Part shown: piece after piece, positions 1 through 11,762 of the stretch
Layout: every line of letters begins with the position of its first letter
How positions within the stretch are numbered: the first letter of the stretch is position 1
NCBI GenBank assembly: GCA_012295275.1
Contig: CM022676.1
Span: forward strand, 11,797,660-11,861,659
Direction: 5' to 3'
DNA length: 64,000 nt
Source: Chrysomallon squamiferum
Lineage: Eukaryota; Mollusca; Gastropoda; Neomphalida; Peltospiridae
Translations under genes and position numbers: made by a program
The notes under the pieces: model-generated
What the model saw: only the letters and a program-made list of their open reading frames with translations
What the model was told of the DNA's origin: nothing
Databases searched by the model: none

Positions 1-775
1 GTCACACAGAGTAGCAATCACTAGAGTGTATGAACATTAAACATCTTTCTCTAAAGAACGATGGAGAATGTGAGAAAATGTCCTTGAATGCAGCTGAATG
101 TGGAAAAATAAAACCAGGAATTTGTGAACAGGCTGAAAGATAACCACGTAACAAAACCATTTACATCTGTTACACATACCAACAGAAACACACTCAAATA
201 TACAAAAACACAGCCACACACACGCACACATTAAGCCAAATCAAACAAGAACAAATGAGATGAATAAATATATATATTTAATTATATTTACATACAGTTA
301 ATATTATATTTATATACATTCATATATTTGTTTCAGTGACATAAAAAAAAAATAATGTTACTGTAACTATTTCTTAAAACATCCTGATAAATAAATATAT
401 AATAAATTACATATATAGATTCAATTTTATAAATTAATTTTTTTACAAATTTATTCTGGTTTTATAACTTTAAAGTGTTTTTTTTTTTTGTTTTTTTTAA
501 AAACTGCAAAGGATTTGAGTACAGAATACTGGATACCTCCTTAGTTCAGTAACACTCAGTATTTTTAAACTAGATAATGTCAACACTACAGTTTACTTTT
601 GTGGTCAGTAGTGTCAAAATAAATTAACTAAAGTTAACAGAAACATCTGCCTATTGATCAAACTGATGTACAGCATTGTTTTTAAGAAAAGCTATCTGGT
701 CTAGCTGGTAATGGAAGTTTTAGCTTCATCACTGACCCTGGTACCAAAATACACTGACTGTTAAATAAATGTGGT
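1..775. other. AT-rich sequence 3' of the CEP295-like gene
   Basis: No coding exon is recognisable here. The stretch is AT-rich with poly-T and poly-A runs. It is probably the 3' untranslated region and downstream flank of the minus-strand CEP295-like gene. A further 3' exon of that gene to the left of the window cannot be excluded, because the last visible exon contains a good donor near 1045. Confidence 0.5.
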
Positions 776-3168
776 TCAGTTCAGATGTAGATTAAATATA
801 TCATCACTGTGCGTGTTCAGATTCTGTGACGATGTTGTAGTTGCTGCTGGCAGTGTGTGACTGGCTGTCACAGTACTGAGAGGAGGTGTATAGGATGGTA
901 CACTGGATACAACAGGAGGCAAGTCTGAGTTTAGATCAAAACTCCTTGGCTTGTAGAAATCATCTGAGATATCTGTGTCGTCTGTTGTCAGACTGTTAAA
1001 CTGAGAGTCAGACAGCTGGTTAAAATCACTGTCAGATGTACTCACCTCTGCCTGTCTGTTAAATGTATCCAACCCTGTCGGTCTGTTAAATGTATCCAAC
1101 CCTGTCGGTCTGTTAAATGTATCCAACCCTGTCTGTTTGTTAAATGTATCCAACCCTGTCGGTCTGTTAAATGTATCCAACCCTGTCGGTCTGTTAAATG
1201 TATCCAACCCTGTCTGTCTGTTAAATGTATCCAACCCTCCCTGTCTGTTAAATGTATCCAACCCTGTCGGTCTGTTAAATGTATCCAAACCTGCCTGTCT
1301 GTTAAATGTATCCAACCCTGTCTGTCTGTTAAATGTATCCAACCCTGTCTGTCTGTTAAATGTATCCAACCCTGTCGGTCTGTTAAATGTATCCAACCCT
1401 GTTTGTTTGTTAGATGTATCCACCTCTGTGTGTCCTGGACATGGTAAAGGTCGGTGGGAGAGCCAGGTACTCATCAGGTGAGTAAGGTGAGCTCCTCAGC
1501 AGCTCTCTGCTTCTCTTCAGCCTCTTCTCCGTCTCCTTTGCCCAGTCAGAGAAGTTTGAGTCAGATGACTGCTCACTCTGTTGACTGAGAATTCTCTCCT
1601 GGTACTCGCGCACTTTCTGCTGACACTCCCGCGCCCGGTCCTGGACCTCGCGAGACTTTGCCACGCTGAAGTAGCCCGTGTCAAGTGACGACATCGGACG
1701 ATCAGACATCTGAGAGGACACCGGATGATTTCTTAAAAATAAAACACAAATAACACAATGCAGCATAATGTTATATAGTGTATATTGCAGTTTGTGTTAA
1801 TAATATACTGTGGTGTAGTGTAGTGTAGTGTAATACTGTGTATGTAATGAAATATAATAAATACAAATAAAAATAAACCGAACATAAGATTTTAAACAAA
1901 AAAGATATGTAAAGATGAAAACAGATTTATAAGTAACATTAACAACACAAATTTATAATAATAATGAAAACAAAAATGTATCTCTGCTTAAAACATTTAA
2001 AACTAATCTACTTTAAAATAGAAATTTAAACCAAAAACAACAATTTTTTAAATTGCAGTTAATAGTAATAAAACCACCAATTAAAACAAAACTGATCAAA
2101 AAAAAAAAAAAAAAAAATCAAATAAAATGTAAGTTAATAAAAGGAAACAAATTCAGACATTGAAAACGTGACATGATTTGATTAAACTGATTGTTTGATT
2201 TCATGTGAAATGAACCAGTCATTAGGAACGAAACATTGATTCAGATAACAGAAAAAAATATAAAATAATATAAAAAAATAAACAAAGATATTAAAAATAA
2301 AAAATGAGACAAATTTGCTTACTCGTTGAAATTATTTACTTCCATGTTCATCTCATTGGAGAGAGGCTCACCCAATTCAAACATACAAACGTCAGACGTG
2401 GTTGCTATGGAAACAGGAATCCGAGCTGATGTTGTGTAAATGGGAATCTGTGCTGTCACTGTTCTGGAAACAGGGACAGGAATGTCAGGAGTCACCCTGG
2501 TACCTGGAATCTGTGCTGATGTTGTCATGGAAACAGGAATGTAAGGAGTTGCCCTTGTAATGGGAATCTGAGCTGATGTTGACACAGAAAACGGGATTTG
2601 ATTTCTGGTCATCATGGAAACAGGAATCTGATTTGTTGTGTTGGAAACAGGAACCTGTAATGATAAAGAAGTGAAATGTTGAAGTTACTGTTATCTTCTC
2701 TGACAAGCAGTTATGGGTACTGTCTGGAACGGGAAACAGATGTTGTAAAGAAGACTGATCATGAATGAGTTTAGTTTTCTAAAAACTTGGTAACAAAACA
2801 ACGATGTACTTGTCTGGATGTACCAGTGTACTGCAAGTTTACAACTTACATCTACAACCAGTGGTTTTTCTTGTTTTAAAGAAAAGTTACATTTATATAC
2901 AGCTGTCAATTCTTACATGTCTTACATTTAAACATGAAATATATTTACATACAAATGTAATATATTAAGAATTATGTGTTCTTTTTAAAGGAATCAAGGC
3001 AACGTTGGAAGACTTGATGGCTGTGCATATATATATAAAAACTTAAATTTACATGATTATGAATTTCAGCATGTGAAGTTTCTTCTCTTCCTGGCAGAGA
3101 ATACTCAGACAGGGGAGACAAGTCTGTAAGGAAAATAAAAAAAACACCTAAAAACCCATAAACTCTTG

Positions 3169-3201
<33 letters not shown>

Positions 3202-6200
3202 TATTGTAACAGAATTGTCCTATGTTTAAGCTAAATCATGGCTATAGAAAATCTGAATAATTCACTCAACTAAACACTTTGTTTTGGAGGTGTAATCAAA
3301 ATTAAAAACCTGAAATACAGCTACAAGTATTCTTTTCAGATTTAATTATTTAATTTACATCAGTTTCATAAAGAAAGACGAAAAATAGATTAAAAAAAAA
3401 ATAAAAAGATAAATCTGCTGATTTTAAAGATATGTAAACACACTCACTTTCAACCCGAGAATATTTAGTCTTTTTTCTGTTTGTTACATCCACATTTTCT
3501 TTATTTTCTGTTTCAAAATCCTCAGTCCTCTTCTCTGTGCGTTCAAAACCATCTCGTCCATCACTCAGTTCATCTTTCTGTGTGTCTGCAAACTTGGACG
3601 CCCGCTGCCTCAGTCTTTCTAGCTGTTGTGAGCGGAATGATTTTCCTGACGACGTATTTTTCGTGCTGTACTCTGTGCTGTCAAGTTTTGTGATTTCCTC
3701 AGCAACCTTCACCTTGTGTTCTTCCTTCTGTTCCTGTATTCTGTTCCGAAGTTTCTTCAAAATCATTTCTGAAACAAAACAAAATCTTGAAACATTTAAT
3801 ACAAACACTTTTAATGTTATAAAAAAAATATATTTAAAAAAAAATAACAATAAATGAAATTGTAGAAATAGAGAAGATTTTAACTTCTTTTAGTTTTTTA
3901 AGCATCATATGCAAAAAATAATCAAAGAAAACATGAACTGTGAACATAATAAAACCAGTTTGAAAACAATGTTAGAAATGTAATTTAATAAAACCAGTTT
4001 TGGAAACAATGGATAAATATCTTAAGTCAAGGTATTATGGGAAATAAACAGCAAACGTTTTCTTTGCAGAATTTCAGAATCATAAACAGATGTCAAAATC
4101 GTGATGGATATAATAAAACTATTAAAAAAAAGTTTTGTCTCCAGGTAAATGCCTGGTTTGGAGAGGTGTTTGGATTACTGAGGTATTTACATTTAAATAC
4201 TTGATAATCTATACAACCACGGATAGTTTGGTTTTGTGAATTCTGGTTTAGTGTGGATCTTGTTTAGAGAAGTTTCTCTGTATTAGAATGAAGTTTCTCT
4301 GTATTAGAATGTGTTGTGAAGTGTATTCACTGACTGGTCACTTTGTTCAGTGACAGAATACCTTGTTTTGTCTCCTGAGTTCTTGCTGTTTCCTCATTCT
4401 TGTCACTCAGCTGTGACTGATGTTCATGGTCTGCTGACGACACTGAGGCATTCTGGGAATCTTCAGAAGATGGTGTGCTGGGTATGGGATTCAGATCCAA
4501 TGTCAACTCAAGGTCATCTTTATTTTCTGAAAAGTGTAAAACATCTGTCAATTTTACCACCATCTTGTACTTTTTAATTTTGTTGTGATGTCACCACTTA
4601 CTACTGATAAACAAATGTAAAAATTAACTGTGTTTTTTTTTATAAAAATTCACTTAGTGTAAACCACTTGAGTCATGTTAGGAAGTAAGTAAAAACTCAG
4701 TGTATGCTATGCAGTGCAATGAAAGATGAATGTAAGAAAACACTGTAAACAAAGGAGTAAACACTGTAAACAAAGTAGTAAACACTGTAAACAAAGGAGT
4801 AAACACTGTAAACAAAGGAGTAAACACTGTAAACAAAGGAGTAAACACTGTAAACAAAGTAGTAAACACTGTAAACAAAGCAGTAAACACTGACCAAGGT
4901 AAAGTTTTTCAAATGCGTGCTCCATGTCTGTCTGCTTTTCAGCTTTCTCCTCAATACGTCTGTTTGGTGGAATAAAAACTTGTTTCTGAAACAGTAACAC
5001 AGACAGTGGAATAACAACACAGACAGTGAAACAATAACACAATAATGTGAAACAATAACAGATACAGTGAAACAACTTGAGAAGCACTGTTTGTTATCTT
5101 ATTGCTAACAACACATTTTAAACTTCATTCTTCTATGTGCATGTTTTTGAAATTCTAATTCTGTATATTTGTATTTTTAAAACTATTAACAGTGGTTTTT
5201 AAGTGAAATTTGAAGACATTACTGAGATATTTGTACATTGATTTATTGTGTGTGTGAGTATATATATGTGTGCCATTCTGTTCCACAACCTTTTGCCATC
5301 TGAGTGAGCTTTATGAATCCATCCTCCCAGTGTGATGAACTGATCTAAACAGTAACAACTGTAGTTCCATGCCAATACTTCTATGTCTGTGTTTTCAGAT
5401 CTGAATATATATTGTAAATGGCTTGTCTGTTCAACTGTGTATTTTGTGTCAGTGTGAGTTCCTATGTTATCTAACTGGTTTGAAAATCTCTGTTATGAGT
5501 TTACTAAAATTACACATATTTAAAAACAGACAGACAGACAAACAGACAACTGACTGGTATATCTGCTACAATTTCCTGTCTTCGTCTACGATCTGCTCTC
5601 TGCATGAAACTCAAATCTTCCAACATCGCCTCATACTCCTGTAAAAAACATAGACTTTTATTATCTTTAAATTATATCTTACTCCTGTAAAAAACATAAA
5701 CTTTTATTATCTTTAAATTATATCTTACTCCTGTAAAAAACATAGACTTTTATTATCTTTAAATTATATCTTACTCCTGTAAAAAACAAAAACTTTTATT
5801 ATCTTTAAATTATATCTTACTCCTGTAAAAAACATAGATTTTTATTATTCCTTACTCCTGTAAAATACATAGACTTTTATTATTTCTTACTCCTGTAAAA
5901 TACATAGACTTTTATTATTCCTTACTCCTGTAAAAACATAGACTTTTATTATCTTTAAATTATACTACTTTAGAAAAAAAAAGAAAAAAGAATTACACGT
6001 AAATTAAATATTACATACTACTTGTATAAGACACACACTGCTAACATTATTTTTAAATTATATCTTATACACACACACAATGTTAATATTACATGTAAAT
6101 TATATATATATAAGATTACATGACATGCTGTATGACACATGAAAACTACTAACAGAAGTGAACAAAGAGACTGTGTGTGAGGGTAACGTTACTAACAGAA

Positions 6201-7820
6201 GTGAACAAAGAGACTGTGAGAGTAACGTTACTAACAGAAGTGAACAAAGAGACTGTGTATGAAGGTTACGTTACTAACAGAATTGAACAAAGAGACTGTG
6301 TGAGAGTTACGTTACTAACAGAATTGAACAAAGAGACTGTGGGAGAGTTACGTTACTAACAGAATTGAACAAAGAGTCTGTGTGAGAGTTACATTACTAA
6401 CAGAATTGAACAAAGAGACTGTGTGAGAGTTACGTACGTGTTTCAACTGTTCTTTCTTGATCGCCTCCTGCCCGCGAATCTTTGCTCGGACGATGGCTTC
6501 TTCAAACGATTTTTTCTTTGCAGCAATTTTCTCTTTGATCCTCTCATCCTCCTCTTCAGCAGCAGAAATCCCATCTACCTAAAAACACATTATTATTAGT
6601 TTCTTAATGAATTATTGATATTAGTAGAAACGGTTAGTTCTTGTGTAATAATCAAGTTCTATAACTTTCGTTATAAACGTGATATGTGTACTCAGTGTTA
6701 GAAATGTAATGTGTTTGTGTTTATTATGTATTCTGGGTGGGTTGTGTGTAAAGTGATATGTATACTCAGTGTTAGAAATGTAATGTGTTTGTGTTTATTA
6801 TGTATTCTGGGTGGGTTGTGTGTAAAGTGATATGTATACTCAGTGTTAGAAATGTAATGTGTTTGTGTTTATTATGTATTCTGGGTGGGTTGTGTGTAAA
6901 GTGATATGTGTACTCAGTGTTAGAAATGTAATGTGTTTGTGTTTATTATGTATTCTGGGTGGGTTGTGTGTAAAGTGATATGTGTACACAGTGTTAGAAA
7001 TGTAATGTGTTTGTGTTTATGTATTCTGGGTGGGTTGTGTGTCAATCTTTATCTAAATTCTAAATACCTGCTCCTCTGGGCCTGCTCTCACCACACTGCA
7101 TTCTGGGATATGGTAGTGGGTTGTGGTGAAGGCATTTGTGTCAGTCATCACAACAGGTTTCACTAAAAAAAAAAAAAAAAAAAAAATAAAATAAATTCAG
7201 ACAAAAAATTATTTATTTGACAATTCTTTTTAACACATGTGTTGCCAATAATCAGTAGAAATTTTATTACCGACTTCAAATTTAAAACTGACTCTTGCTG
7301 CGTTTTAAATTTGAAAGAAGAAGAAGAAATAAATAAATACAACTGAGTTTTGAAAAACTGCAAGCAGAGGTACTGCTGTATGAACAGACATCAAAATAGT
7401 GAGACAAAGATTAGGAGAACAATACCACAAGTATGTTAACATGTGAATGGAAATAAAAACAGTGAGATAGAAATACTGAGATAGAAATAGTGAGATAGAA
7501 GTACACAGATAGAAATACTGAGATAAAAATACTGAGATAGAAATACTGAGATAGAAATACTGAGATAGAAATAGTGAGATAGAAGTACACAGATAGAAAT
7601 ACTGAGATAAAAATACTGAGATAGAAATACTGAGATAGAAATACTGAGATAGAAATAGTGAGATAGAAGTACACAGATAGAAATACTGAGGTGCTGACCT
7701 TTCTCTCGCAGGATGTCATCAAGTGGGTCGGGTGGAGGTGGGGGAAGGGAGGCAACTGTTGCTGAACGTTCCCTCTCCACAGCCAGAGCTGCCTGTCTGT
7801 GAACAGTAAAAATATATATC

Positions 7821-7913
<93 letters not shown>

Positions 7914-9664
7914 ACGCATATATATTAACAGAAGATGACACACGATGATGTGTGATAAAATGTGGCTTATGATAAAACACTAAGTTGCTGTATGTGTTAC
8001 TGTTTGTGAGCAGGTGTTTATATAATATCACTTGTTGCTAACCAATAGTAGAATGTTGTGCAGTAAGAGGTAAATTTTTTCTAGTGATGAAATATAATAA
8101 AAAATTATGAAAAATTATAAAGGTTTCCTGTCCTGAAGCAACATTTCTGTATCTAGATTTTTGCCAGTGGATTATGTTAAAACTGTCACCTGTAGATTAC
8201 ATGTTAACACTGCTACTGTTAATTATGGTTTGAGCTGCAGATTAAATGGTTTACCTGGAAAGTATGTGTTTTTTTTCTTGGTAAGCTTTCTGTTGTTTCT
8301 CACTCAGAGTCTTCGTCAGGGCCGTCTTGAAACGATGCTTCGCCTTCTTCTCATCCTCCTGCTGTCTCTTCAACTGCGACAACGTTGATTCGGACTGAAA
8401 CAACAAAATTTAAAAAATATATACTCTGTTACACTGTGTGTGACATTTACAGTGAGTAGGTCTAAATGTGTTTTCCAGTATGTCTGTATGGAGACTGAAA
8501 GATAGTGTCTGGTATGTCTGTACAGAACTGATATATCTGTCTGTATTAAAATTTGTGATATGTGTAATCAAGTGTCATATATCTATCTGTAGTGAACTGT
8601 CTGTTGTATCTACACAGGGTACTGTGTGTCAGTATCTCTGTATTAAAATGTTTCTAACCACATCTCTGGCAGCTTGATGTGCAGATCCGATACTTTTCAG
8701 TGAGTTGTCAATCTCTTCCTCCAGCTGTCGAATCTTCTCATTTTTCTCTTCTTCCAGCTGTTTCTAAAAATAAACCACATTCATCCAGTCATTACAACTA
8801 TTAATACAATGCAAATACTGCAAGTAATGAGTTGTTCCCCAATTTATGTTTGACAAAATCCTGTTTATGTTAAACCAACATAAATCTGAATACATGTATT
8901 TGTCAGTACTGTACTCTGAGCCACAGCAATACTTGTACTGGGATTATACAAACACAATAACATCTAAGATTAATAAATAAATAAATAAATAAAAAGCAAG
9001 AAGAAAATATTGGATGATGTGACATAACAAACATAAAATAATGTTTGAAGAAGAAAAATAAAATAAAATAAAAACCTCAATTTTCTGAGCCAGCTCATTG
9101 ATCAATCTTTGTTTTTCCTGTTTGACAGCTTCTCGGATCTTTGCAGCATTTTCCTTACACTGCTGTCGAACCTAGCAAGGCACATAAAAATAAGTTTTCT
9201 TTTAGTTTAAATTAAAAAATTGTATGTCATCTGTTATATATGGTAATATAATGACATTTATTATGTTATATGGAAACATTGGTAAATATTTTAGTTTATG
9301 TTAAACAGTAAATTATTTGTGACTAATGAATAATAATTTTTTTCTATTTGCTTGATTTTGTCCAACTAAACGAAATAAAAACCTGACAAATAAAGAAATA
9401 AATAATAAAAACGTTTGTGGTATGAATTTCTAAATAAATATTACCCACTTCTGATATCAATCTGAACTCAGAAACACTAGTTTCTGTTTTGAATTGTAAA
9501 CAAAATCACAAATATTACTTTACTTTAGTAACAACTTGCTTTGAAATAATCTACAATACCTGGATCAGTCGAGTAATTCTCCTTTTATTTGTTTGGTCTT
9601 TTATAAACTGTTCTCGCTCGTTGGGACTCAGACGAATTGTGACTTTGAACTTTTTGTCGTCCAT
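776..9664 (-). CDS. CEP295: CEP295-like centriolar protein (Ana1/KIAA1731 family), 14 coding exons
   Basis: CEP295 (Ana1 in flies) is a coiled-coil centriole protein needed to convert new centrioles into centrosomes. Exons on the minus strand, in gene order: 9560-9664, 9076-9171, 8659-8763, 8255-8394, 7699-7796, 7068-7162, 6438-6578, 5555-5638, 4895-4985, 4362-4526, 3448-3768, 3053-3123, 2323-2654 and about 776-1731. All have GT/AG borders and compatible phases. Family signatures are the N-terminal RLSPNE motif, the SLPPPPP motif in exon 5, the AAEEE block opening exon 7 and a charged coiled coil throughout. Exon 13 carries degenerate QIPVS repeats. Exon 14 carries a REYQERILSQQ coiled coil, then a 27-bp coding minisatellite and an acidic tail ending at 776. 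The frame changes by one base between about 1475 and 1410. At roughly 900-950 residues it is far shorter than human CEP295 (about 2600) and I see no C-terminal ALMS motif. Identity is firm; the 3' end is not. Confidence 0.88.
1050..1440 (-). repeat. 27-bp coding minisatellite (9-residue units)
   Basis: About 13 head-to-tail 27-bp units lie inside the last CEP295-like exon. On the minus strand each encodes a nonapeptide of the form TGLDTFNRQ, with R/K and P/Q variation. The unit length is a multiple of three, so all units stay in phase and the opposite strand is also open through the array. The downstream flank in the same frame (SDSDFNQLSDSQF and onward) looks like ordinary coding sequence. 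Confidence 0.9.
2323..2654 (-). repeat. Degenerate coding repeat (QIPVS units) filling a CEP295 exon
   Basis: Exon 13 consists almost entirely of diverged repeats of about 10-20 residues built around QIP and IPVS with threonine-rich spacers. The frame is continuous with the flanking exons. It is a low-complexity linker, older and more diverged than the 27-bp array in the next exon. Confidence 0.75.
4740..4894. repeat. 21-bp tandem repeat beginning at a CEP295 splice donor
   Basis: About seven units of the type CACTGTAAACAAAGGAGTAAA abut the donor of exon 4895-4985. Read on the minus strand, the intron opens GTCAGTGTTTACTGCTTTG and then repeats GTGTTTACT-type units, so the array grows directly out of the first bases of the intron. 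Confidence 0.85.
5639..5945. repeat. Tandem repeat carrying copies of a CEP295 splice acceptor
   Basis: About seven units of 40-55 bp lie immediately upstream (minus strand) of exon 5555-5638. Each contains TTTTTTACAG followed by GAGTA, which is the real acceptor and the first exon bases. Later units are shortened. Confidence 0.85.
6130..6437. repeat. About 41-bp tandem repeat beginning at a CEP295 splice donor
   Basis: About seven units contain GTTACGTTACTAACAG and GAACAAAGAGACTGTG. On the minus strand the true intron opens GTACGTAACTCTCACACAG, and the units repeat GTAACGTAACTCTCACACAG, so each unit carries a donor-like copy of the intron start. Confidence 0.8.
6680..7050. repeat. 74-bp tandem repeat in a CEP295 intron
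   Basis: Five near-identical head-to-tail units of about 74 bp include GTGATATGTATACTCAGTG and TATTCTGGGTGGGTTGTG. The array lies in the intron between exons 7068-7162 and 6438-6578 and ends about 20 bp from the donor of the former. Confidence 0.9.
7440..7698. repeat. Tandem repeat beginning at a CEP295 splice donor
   Basis: Units built from AAATACTGAGATAG and AGTACACAGATAG blocks form a higher-order repeat of about 126 bp that adjoins the donor of exon 7699-7796. The first bases of the intron on the minus strand (GTCAGCACCTCAGTATTTC) blend into the repeated CTCAGTATTTCTATC unit. Confidence 0.85.
7822..7911. repeat. (GA)n microsatellite
   Basis: Uninterrupted GA dinucleotide run of about 90 bp in a CEP295 intron, just upstream (minus strand) of exon 7699-7796. 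Confidence 0.97.
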
Positions 9665-10060
9665 CACGAAGCTATGTCACTTGTCAGTTCACTGTCTAAT
9701 GGAGTAATAATACTCGTTCGAACTCGTCCAACTTGTTACTAACACCGCTAAAAGTATATTCAGCTTTTGTCATCATATAACGCACTAATACAATGACCAA
9801 ACCCTAAACTATATTTTAAATATTATTATTAATTTTTAGTATTGGAAATAAGCATCAATTTGTTAATTGTGTATCGTATATCACTCACTCATAATACGCA
9901 GAAGTCCATAAATACCGCTTCCGACAGAACAAGTCTAAACAAATCATGTGTTTTCTGTAAAACGTTCTTTGATTGGCTACTTCGTCATTTTGTAAAAATA
10001 AAGACTAGAATGGCGCCATCTAATGTGGATTGTACAAGCAAGACTTAGTACCTATGAGGA
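9665..10060. promoter_or_regulatory. Probable promoter and 5' leader of the CEP295-like gene
   Basis: This is the sequence immediately upstream of the CEP295 start codon on the minus strand. It contains an inverted CCAAT box (GATTGG at 9971-9976) and the palindrome ATGGCGCCAT at 10010-10019, which resembles a pair of YY1-type GCGCCAT sites. These are common in promoters of housekeeping genes. The assignment rests on position and these motifs only. Confidence 0.4.
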
Positions 10061-11329
10061 TTTTTTTTTTTTTTTTTTATACAATGGCTTGATTGTGTAA
10101 ATATAATTTTTTAATTAAAATTAAATATTAGTATTATTTTCTTAAAATTATTTTTATTAAAAAAGATGAAAAAAATATATGGAAATAAAATAAATATATA
10201 ATTATTATGGAGATGAAAATATAATGATAACAGGAATAAATAAATAAATAAATAAATAAACAAACAATAAAATTAAAATTATTAAAAAACGAACAGTATA
10301 ATAAAGAAAATAACAAAAATATTCTCAGAATTTTATTTTTCCTTATTTAATTGAATAACAATGAAAAAGTTGAATCTGTACATATATTAAAGAAAAAAAA
10401 TATATATATGAAATGGAAATTTAAATTTTTTAATTTTCTTTTTATACAATAACAATCATTCTGTAAGGAAGATATGAAAATGAAATCTCTACATCAAAGA
10501 TTTTCATTGACCAAGCATTGAGCTGTAGTTGGAATGAGAAACAGGACAATGGATTCATGTAGGAGTAATCCCACCTATGAAATGTGAACTGTTAATGTCA
10601 TCAAATATTTTATATGTTTATGAGATGACTAGATTTTTTAAATCAGTGTTTAAATCAGACATTATTCTTAGAACAGTCTGTCTTTCATGTGTTCAGACCA
10701 TTTTGAAAGACGTATTTATTTTGTCTTTGTACAATTTCATTAAATAAATTCATATGAAATGTATACACAGAACATGTTATATATATACACACACAAGGAC
10801 AATGGTGTTTTTTACAATATGAAAGAGATTCTACTTTGCTTGCATACTCATGCAAATTTCATTATACATTTCTTTTTCTTGTAGCAAAACCACATGGTTT
10901 AATGTATAATGTATTAATAAATGCATATTCAAAAGTTACTGTTTTTCCTTCTTTTTTAATTTTTTAATGTGTATTGTATATTATAAATAAAAAAATGGTG
11001 TATTTGCTATGAGACAAGATCCCAGATGTCTCTCTTCCACACAGAATAAATTTTAAAAAATCTTCTAAAAGGAATTCTTTGATCTACTTGCTCTGCAGAA
11101 ACGGTTTCAAACAAACAGCACATCCCACTCTTCCAGTAACTCTGCCACCCTTAAACCCCACCTGCAGAAGATCCTGAACTGTCTCTGAATATTAATATAA
11201 TCATTGTTTACATATTTATTTTCTCTCCAAAGTTTCTTACATTCCATACAACACCACACAATGTTGTTCTTTGTTGACTGCTCTTCCATAAACATTTTGT
11301 TTCTGCCACTGAATATTAATGTAATTATT
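10061..11329. other. AT-rich intergenic sequence between CEP295 and GPR89
   Basis: No coding exon is supported. There are poly-A and poly-T runs and short TAAA-type repeats. The right part is presumably downstream flank or 3' untranslated region of minus-strand GPR89. Confidence 0.5.
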
Positions 11330-11571
11330 TATATATGTCAGTGTTTGTAGTAAGTTATCACATGATGTTTTAATGTAATTATTTATTTATGTCAGTGTTT
11401 GTAGTAAGTTATCACATGATGTTTTAATGTAATTATTTATACATGTCAGTGTTTCTAGAAGTTATCACATGATGTCTTAATGTAATTTTTATACATGTCA
11501 GTGTTTGTAATAAGTTATCACATGATGTTTTCATGTAATTATTTATATATGTCAGTGTTTGTAGTAAGTTA
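11330..11571. repeat. About 60-bp tandem repeat abutting the GPR89 stop codon
   Basis: Four or five units contain GTCAGTGTTTGTAGTAAG and TTATCACATGATGTTTTAATG. On the minus strand the gene ends ATCATGTGA followed by TAACTTACTACAAACACTGAC, and each unit repeats CATCATGTGATAACTTACTAC. The array therefore copies the end of the reading frame with its stop codon into the 3' untranslated region. Confidence 0.85.
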
Positions 11572-11721
11572 TCACATGATATTTTTCTCTGGGGCCTGTT
11601 TGTGAGCGATGTAGAGAAAGCCGATGCTAGACAGAGCACTGACGAGGAATATGACGTCAAACCAGCGATGATAAAAATTAAACTGAAGTTCACCAAGTAC
11701 TTCTGTTATTATAGATCTGAA

Positions 11722-11762
<41 letters not shown>

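Noticed and set aside
1137-1481. Plus-strand frame of LLNVSNPVC repeats
   Set aside because: Antisense of the 27-bp coding minisatellite. The minus strand has the flanking coding context.
10134-10316. Short Phe/Ile/Tyr-rich minus-strand frame
   Set aside because: AT-rich non-coding sequence with TAAA repeats and no similarity to any gene.
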